DNA from: Desulfofarcimen acetoxidans DSM 771
GTDB lineage: Bacteria; Bacillota; Desulfotomaculia; Desulfotomaculales; Desulfofarciminaceae
NCBI RefSeq assembly: GCF_000024205.1
Contig: NC_013216.1
Coordinates: forward strand, 620,001 to 684,000
Length of the DNA: 64,000 nucleotides
Direction: 5' to 3'
The notes under the pieces are model-generated. The model was given only the letters and a program-made list of their open reading frames with translations. It searched no databases and was not told the DNA's origin. Positions 62,875 to 64,000 of this stretch are shown piece after piece (position 1 is the first letter of the stretch; each line of letters begins with the position of its first letter). Made by a program: the position numbers and the translations under genes.

Positions 62875-64000
62875 ATGATTATTAACCACAATATTGCGGC
62901 GCTTAACACTTATCGCCAGATGTCTGCAGCAAGTAGTTTATCTCAGAAGAATATGTCCAGGTTGTCATCCGGTTTGCGTATCAACAGTGCATCTGACGAT
63001 GCTGCCGGTCTGTCGATTTCAGAGAAAATGCGCGCTCAAATCAGAGGTTTAGACCAGGCCAGTAAGAATGCCCAGGACGGTATTTCCCTCTTACAAACAG
63101 CTGAGGGTGGATTAACCGAGGTTCATAGCATTTTAGACCGTATGAAGGAATTGGCTACTCAGTCAGCTAACGATACTAACACAGATAAAGACCGTGTTGC
63201 GCTTCAGAATGAAATGAACCAGCTGACCTCTGAAATTAACCGTATTGGTAATACTACTGAGTTTAACGACACAAAGGTGCTTAATGGTGGCGGAACTGAT
63301 CCGACGGCAGCTGTAAAGGTTTCAGGGAATGGTTTGACGGTACCTGGTATGAGTGGCGGTGAGGGTGCGGCAGAACAATTAGCGAGTGCTGATATTACGT
63401 TTGTCACCCCAACTACTGCCGGTGACTATAAGGACAAATCCTTTACTATCACAATAGGCACAAGAACACTTACTGTTAATACTACTGCTAAGAATACCGG
63501 TGCTGTGGGAGTAACCGCTTCGTCATCTGGTGATACAATTACACTTGCGACCTCTAATGATGGTACTAACTATACAACTGGTAAAGATGTTGCAGCTGCT
63601 TTAAAAGATGAAATTAGTAGAATAATCTCTGCAGATAGCAATTTAAAAGGTAATTATACTGCTGCAGCAGATGTTACGGGTAAACTTACGATCTCGACTA
63701 CAGCACTTACTATGGATGAAAACGGAAAACTACAGGGTATTGGTACTTCAGGTAAGGTTTCACTTGACAAAGGAACACTAGTAGTAACGGAATTTTCAGC
63801 TATTAGTAATACTGGTGCAATCGGTAAAAATGCTACTTCGGTAATAGATTTTTCGAATGCAACTACCAAAGATTTGGTTGGTTCCGGTATCGTAATTAAC
63901 GGTAAGAAAGTAGACTTCTATGATAGTGCGGACGGTAAGTATACGGGAAGTGCGGATTTTGCTATTGACTTAAATGTTGCAAGGAACCCAGAGCAAATTG
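62875..64000 (+). CDS. fliC: flagellin, N-terminal part (runs off the window)
   Basis: The filament protein. ATG 62875 lies behind GGGAGG and gives MIINHNIAALNTYRQMSAAS, the conserved D0 helix, followed by D1 (SGLRINSASDDAAGLSISEK, split RINSASDDAAGL, and LQTAEGGLTEVHSILDRMKE). From about residue 140 the sequence is the Thr/Ser/Gly-rich variable region. The frame stays open for 375 codons to the edge, so the gene is long for a simple flagellin. It is the target of the sigma-28 promoter. Confidence 0.95.
   Translation, partial: MIINHNIAALNTYRQMSAASSLSQKNMSRLSSGLRINSASDDAAGLSISEKMRAQIRGLDQASKNAQDGISLLQTAEGGLTEVHSILDRMKELATQSANDTNTDKDRVALQNEMNQLTSEINRIGNTTEFNDTKVLNGGGTDPTAAVKVSGNGLTVPGMSGGEGAAEQLASADITFVTPTTAGDYKDKSFTITIGTRTLTVNTTAKNTGAVGVTASSSGDTITLATSNDGTNYTTGKDVAAALKDEISRIISADSNLKGNYTAAADVTGKLTISTTALTMDENGKLQGIGTSGKVSLDKGTLVVTEFSAISNTGAIGKNATSVIDFSNATTKDLVGSGIVINGKKVDFYDSADGKYTGSADFAIDLNVARNPEQI

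Overview
The window looks like chromosomal DNA of a motile, spore-forming, low-to-mid-GC Gram-positive anaerobe. A Peptococcaceae / Desulfotomaculum-Pelotomaculum type clostridium is my best inference. The grounds are a YtrH/YtrI sporulation pair, CdaA-GlmM-GlmS with a glmS ribozyme, a citramalate (CimA) isoleucine route, strong Shine-Dalgarno (SD) sequences, a sigma-28-type flagellin promoter and many genes of that style. No marker gene fixes the genus.

Layout. 0-3.2 kb: branched-chain amino acid genes, with leuD running into leuB without a stop codon, then cimA. 3.2-7.2 kb: a c-di-AMP (ydaO/yuaA) riboswitch with its own terminator in front of eam (glutamate 2,3-aminomutase), ablA (lysine 2,3-aminomutase) and ablB (beta-lysine acetyltransferase), an operon for beta-amino-acid osmolytes. 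7.3-12.9 kb: ytrHI on the minus strand, then cdaA (the c-di-AMP synthase), glmM, the glmS ribozyme and glmS; the usual cdaR is missing. 13-17 kb: a membrane protein, a CCA-adding enzyme fused in frame to a YjbQ domain, a 4-oxalocrotonate tautomerase homologue and a DUF362 ferredoxin-like protein. 17.4-27.2 kb: a complete chemosensory operon (cheA, cheW, mcp, cheR, cheB, hybrid kinase, receiver). 27.2-30.4 kb: an SLH protein, a PQQ-type beta-propeller and a HIT hydrolase. 30.5-30.9 kb: tRNA-His, tRNA-Gln and tRNA-Leu.

31.1-42.4 kb is a GC-rich island directly downstream of the tRNAs. It carries a LAL-type LuxR regulator, a DUF2442 protein, a 2205-residue secreted Gly-rich beta-repeat protein, a 40-residue peptide gene absent from ordinary ORF lists, a strong hairpin, an HprK-like kinase, a PqqD-like peptide-binding protein, an S26-like Ser-His peptidase and a truncated further gene. 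This is the best candidate for a little-described system: a compact peptide-modification (RiPP-like) cassette linked to a giant surface protein.

42.4-53 kb is a scrap-rich accessory zone. It contains a duplicated 969-bp toxin-antitoxin segment, a relic toxin-antitoxin pair, small regulators and acetyltransferases, broken methyltransferases, a group II intron scrap, a TnpB tail with its right end, and a Uma2 protein. 53-64 kb is a second chemotaxis/motility region (mcp, motA, motB, cheA, cheB, flagellin). There the cheA/cheB tail has been duplicated and the second copy broken, with an Rpn-family nuclease gene between the copies.

How the parts may work together: CdaA makes c-di-AMP, which should switch off the osmolyte operon through the riboswitch about 5 kb away. 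GlmM and GlmS feed cell-wall precursor synthesis and are separately controlled by glucosamine-6-phosphate through the ribozyme. The two chemosensory clusters are distinct; only the second sits with motor and flagellin genes.
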